From contig CAMZGX010000003.1 of NCBI GenBank assembly GCA_947306585.1, positions 1 to 39,304 on the forward strand: 39,304 bases of DNA. The letters run 5' to 3'. The notes beneath the pieces are model-generated. The model was not told the origin of the DNA and did not search any database. It worked only from the letters and a program-made list of their open reading frames with translations. This document shows, piece after piece, positions 37,706-39,304 of the stretch. Source of the stretch: an uncultured Candidatus Saccharibacteria bacterium (GTDB lineage Bacteria; Patescibacteriota; Saccharimonadia; Saccharimonadales; Saccharimonadaceae). How positions within the stretch are numbered: the stretch's first letter is position 1; every line of letters starts with the position of its first letter. The translations under genes were made by a program, and so were the position numbers.

Positions 37706-39187
37706 TTAGTCGTAGTAGTTGGTTTGAACGAGGCTGTCGACAGGATTATAATCGTCGGTCAGGACAATATCGCTATCTTCAAGGCTCAGCTCTACGGCTT
37801 GATCGGGTTTATACGAGTTGTTATCGGTCGCGATAACCATCCAGTTGAGATATTTATCTGAACTATAATTATTACGGTAAAGTGGAATGGTATAGACATG
37901 GTTAAAAACCGTCTTTAAAGTCTTTATTTCAGAGTGCAAGAATTTACCCTTTTCGTGGTTATCTGAGCCAAGCACGTTAGACATATAAACGCCATTTTCA
38001 TTTAAGTGGCTTTTGACAATTTTGGCAGCTTCTACGGTTGCTAATGTTCCGACTGGTACTTCACCAGAAAAAGCGTCATTTAAAATTGCATCATATTTTT
38101 TAGTAGTGTTTGACAAAAAAATTCTGCCATCCTCATTATAGAGTCCAAGCCTTTCGTTCCCGTAGTCTCGAATTAAATCATCAAGGAAAAAGTATTGTTT
38201 GGCAATCTCGGTTGATTTAGGATCAATTTCAATTACATCCATGGTCCTATCTTTGTAGTGTGAAATAAAATACTTTGGATATTGGTAGGCGGCACCGCCA
38301 ATCATAGCAGTGCTTTTTACGTCGAGAAAGTTAAACATTAAATCATATTTGGAAAGATAGGTTTGAACGAGATCGTATTTTTTATAGTCGTTTAAAAATG
38401 TAGCCGATGCATAGGCGCCACTTTGTCTATAAAACCGTACTGGTTCTCCGGCGACTATTCCCTCTTCAATGATGATGCGACCATATTCAGTATCGATGCT
38501 GATGTTCTCGGAAGCTGGATTTTTGATAACCGAGCTGAAAGAAAATATTCCAACTGCAGCAGCTATGATAGAAAACGCGACAAAAACGGCGGTAGCTTTT
38601 TTAGGACCAGTTTTAGTTTGAAATAGAATTGCTAAAGGAATAATAATGAGACCGAGTATTGAAAAGATGGTTTTGGTACCAAAGGTTGGAATAAAGAAGA
38701 AGCCGCCGAAAAAGGTGCCGAAAAGACTGCCGATCGAGATAATGGCAGTAATGCGGCCTGATTCCTTACCTTGATCGTTACTTTCACCAATTCTTTCTTT
38801 CATGATGACTGGCGTAATGGTGCCAAGGATAGTCGATGGAATGAGAAAGAAGATAATGCTGCCAACAACTGAGAGGATTTGAATACTAGTATTGGTGAGC
38901 TGAAGCGATTTTAAGATTGGCGCATCGACGAGTGGTGTAACGGTAATATAGATTGATGCAATAAGCAACAAAAGTCCGACAATGAATCTGGGGTTTTTAG
39001 CTGAAGAAATCTTTCCACCAAGTAAGTTGCCAAGGCTCATGGCGAGTAAAATAATACCAATGATTGCAGTCCATACAAAGTTACTGTTACCAAAATATGG
39101 AGACATTAAGCGGGCTGCAACGAGCTCCAAAACCATCTCGACGGCATTTAATAAAAACAGAATCGTATAGTCGGCGATTTTTCTCAT
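37706..39187 (-). CDS. Fused membrane transporter-like / spermidine-synthase-like protein
   Basis: A 493-residue fusion. The N-terminal half (about 1-225) has seven or more membrane helices, with the MFS-like segments LNAVEMVLELVAARLMSPYFG and SLGNLLGGKIS. The C-terminal half (about 235-493) is a Rossmann methyltransferase fold of the spermidine-synthase type: a YGRIIIEE strand, the MIGGAAYQYPKYFI SAM-type loop, VIEIDPKSTEIAKQYF, EDGRIFL, and AILNDAFSGEVPVGTLATVE. The fused MFS/spermidine synthase family is known, but real polyamine synthesis is unproven because the usual GGG-D-G decarboxy-SAM signature is modified here. Leaderless extended -10 promoter, divergent from the tRNA-Gln. Confidence 0.88.
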   Translation of the reverse strand: MRKIADYTILFLLNAVEMVLELVAARLMSPYFGNSNFVWTAIIGIILLAMSLGNLLGGKISSAKNPRFIVGLLLLIASIYITVTPLVDAPILKSLQLTNTSIQILSVVGSIIFFLIPSTILGTITPVIMKERIGESNDQGKESGRITAIISIGSLFGTFFGGFFFIPTFGTKTIFSILGLIIIPLAILFQTKTGPKKATAVFVAFSIIAAAVGIFSFSSVIKNPASENISIDTEYGRIIIEEGIVAGEPVRFYRQSGAYASATFLNDYKKYDLVQTYLSKYDLMFNFLDVKSTAMIGGAAYQYPKYFISHYKDRTMDVIEIDPKSTEIAKQYFFLDDLIRDYGNERLGLYNEDGRIFLSNTTKKYDAILNDAFSGEVPVGTLATVEAAKIVKSHLNENGVYMSNVLGSDNHEKGKFLHSEIKTLKTVFNHVYTIPLYRNNYSSDKYLNWMVIATDNNSYKPDQAVELSLEDSDIVLTDDYNPVDSLVQTNYYD

Positions 39188-39203
39188 GCTTATATTCTAG
39201 CAT
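39177..39203 (-). repeat. Promoter/start repeat, copy 2
   Basis: Identical to 37676-37702: TGCTAGAAT, 6 nt, ATG of the spermidine-synthase-like gene. Confidence 0.85.
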
Positions 39204-39206
39204 GTC

Positions 39207-39235
39207 TTGAAAAAATAAAAAAATAGTGATAAAAT
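39207..39235 (+). promoter_or_regulatory. Promoter of the tRNA-Gln gene
   Basis: TTGAAA (39207-39212), 17-bp spacer, TAAAAT (39230-39235) with extended TG. The start site falls a few bases before the tRNA. Confidence 0.75.
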
Positions 39236-39245
39236 AGTTAGGTAT

Positions 39246-39304
39246 TGGACCTTCGCCAAGTGGTAAGGCAACGGGTTTTGGTCCCGTCATTCGCAGGTTC
39301 GAAT
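39246..39304 (+). tRNA. tRNA-Gln (anticodon TTG), cut by the window end
   Basis: Acceptor 5' strand TGGACCT, D-arm GCCAAGTGGTAAGGC, anticodon stem-loop ACGGG-TTTTGGT-CCCGT with anticodon TTG at 39278-39280, variable loop, and T-arm beginning GCAGGTTCGAAT. The 3' T-stem strand, acceptor strand and any encoded CCA lie beyond the window. Identity from the anticodon and the characteristic Gln D-arm. Confidence 0.95.

Noticed and set aside
1-39304. UGA recoded as glycine (code 25) or another alternative code
   Set aside because: Genes such as xth, ftsE and the first FISUMP gene end at TGA in tight overlaps with normal protein ends, and RF2 is present.
1-39304. CRISPR arrays, insertion sequences, integrases or prophage genes
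   Set aside because: No regularly spaced direct repeats, transposase or integrase-like proteins were seen; the repeats found are promoter/start duplications and FISUMP paralogy.

Overview
The window looks like a chromosomal segment of a Candidatus Saccharibacteria (TM7/CPR) genome. The basis is the gene content: three surface proteins with the Fibrobacter succinogenes major paralogous (FISUMP) domain, a DUF2207 membrane protein, a reduced fermentative outfit (L-lactate dehydrogenase and a divergent acetate kinase), a ComEC core without a nuclease domain, and very tight gene packing. UGA is used as a stop (for example at the ends of xth, ftsE and the first FISUMP gene) and an RF2 gene is present. 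The code is therefore the standard bacterial one, not the UGA=Gly code of Gracilibacteria/Absconditabacteria. The taxon is inferred; no marker gene was aligned.

Layout. 1-9.1 kb: the 3' end of a P-type cation ATPase; a leftward pair DUF2207 membrane protein - glycosyltransferase; ldh; a leftward operon smpB-xth-hypothetical; a rightward second glycosyltransferase; and a small DinB-associated-type protein. 9.1-11.6 kb: the first FISUMP surface protein, a self-contained small RNA gene with its own promoter and terminator, and a tiny zinc-ribbon gene with a structured leader. 11.6-18.3 kb (leftward): a UvrD helicase-nuclease fusion, a GpsA-like dehydrogenase with a Pro/Gln-rich tail, a DegV-like protein and a TrmA/RlmD-family RNA methyltransferase. 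18.3-21.4 kb: two tandem paralogous FISUMP genes. The first ends in a GC-rich, A-poor cassette that looks like the variable region of a diversity-generating retroelement, and the displaced native 3' end still lies downstream. 21.4-22.9 kb: a truncated ComEC gene convergent with, and overlapping, a small membrane-protein gene. 22.9-26.7 kb (leftward): RimK-type ligase with its retropepsin-like partner, small envelope proteins, and dnaJ under a perfect CIRCE operator. 26.8-28 kb: acetate kinase. 28-32.9 kb (leftward): a MacB-type ABC exporter pair, a Y-family polymerase with a small partner gene, and a CtpA-type protease. 33-37.7 kb (leftward): the division cluster prfB-ftsE-ftsX-CHAP hydrolase and a membrane protein. 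37.7-39.3 kb: a fused transporter/spermidine-synthase-like protein and, divergent from it, a tRNA-Gln cut by the window end.

The most striking local rule is promoter placement. At least ten genes have a -10 hexamer (TATAAT, TACAAT, TATTAT or TAGAAT) exactly 6 nt before the start codon, and several more have 7-9 nt. This predicts leaderless mRNAs. Genes with a good Shine-Dalgarno (ldh, ackA, the CHAP hydrolase, the DegV-like gene, the zinc-ribbon gene) have their -10 further away. The pattern was used to choose several start codons. The best candidate for an unusual system is the FISUMP surface-protein family with its apparently targeted-diversified C-terminus; no reverse transcriptase or template repeat was seen in this window, so one would have to act from elsewhere.
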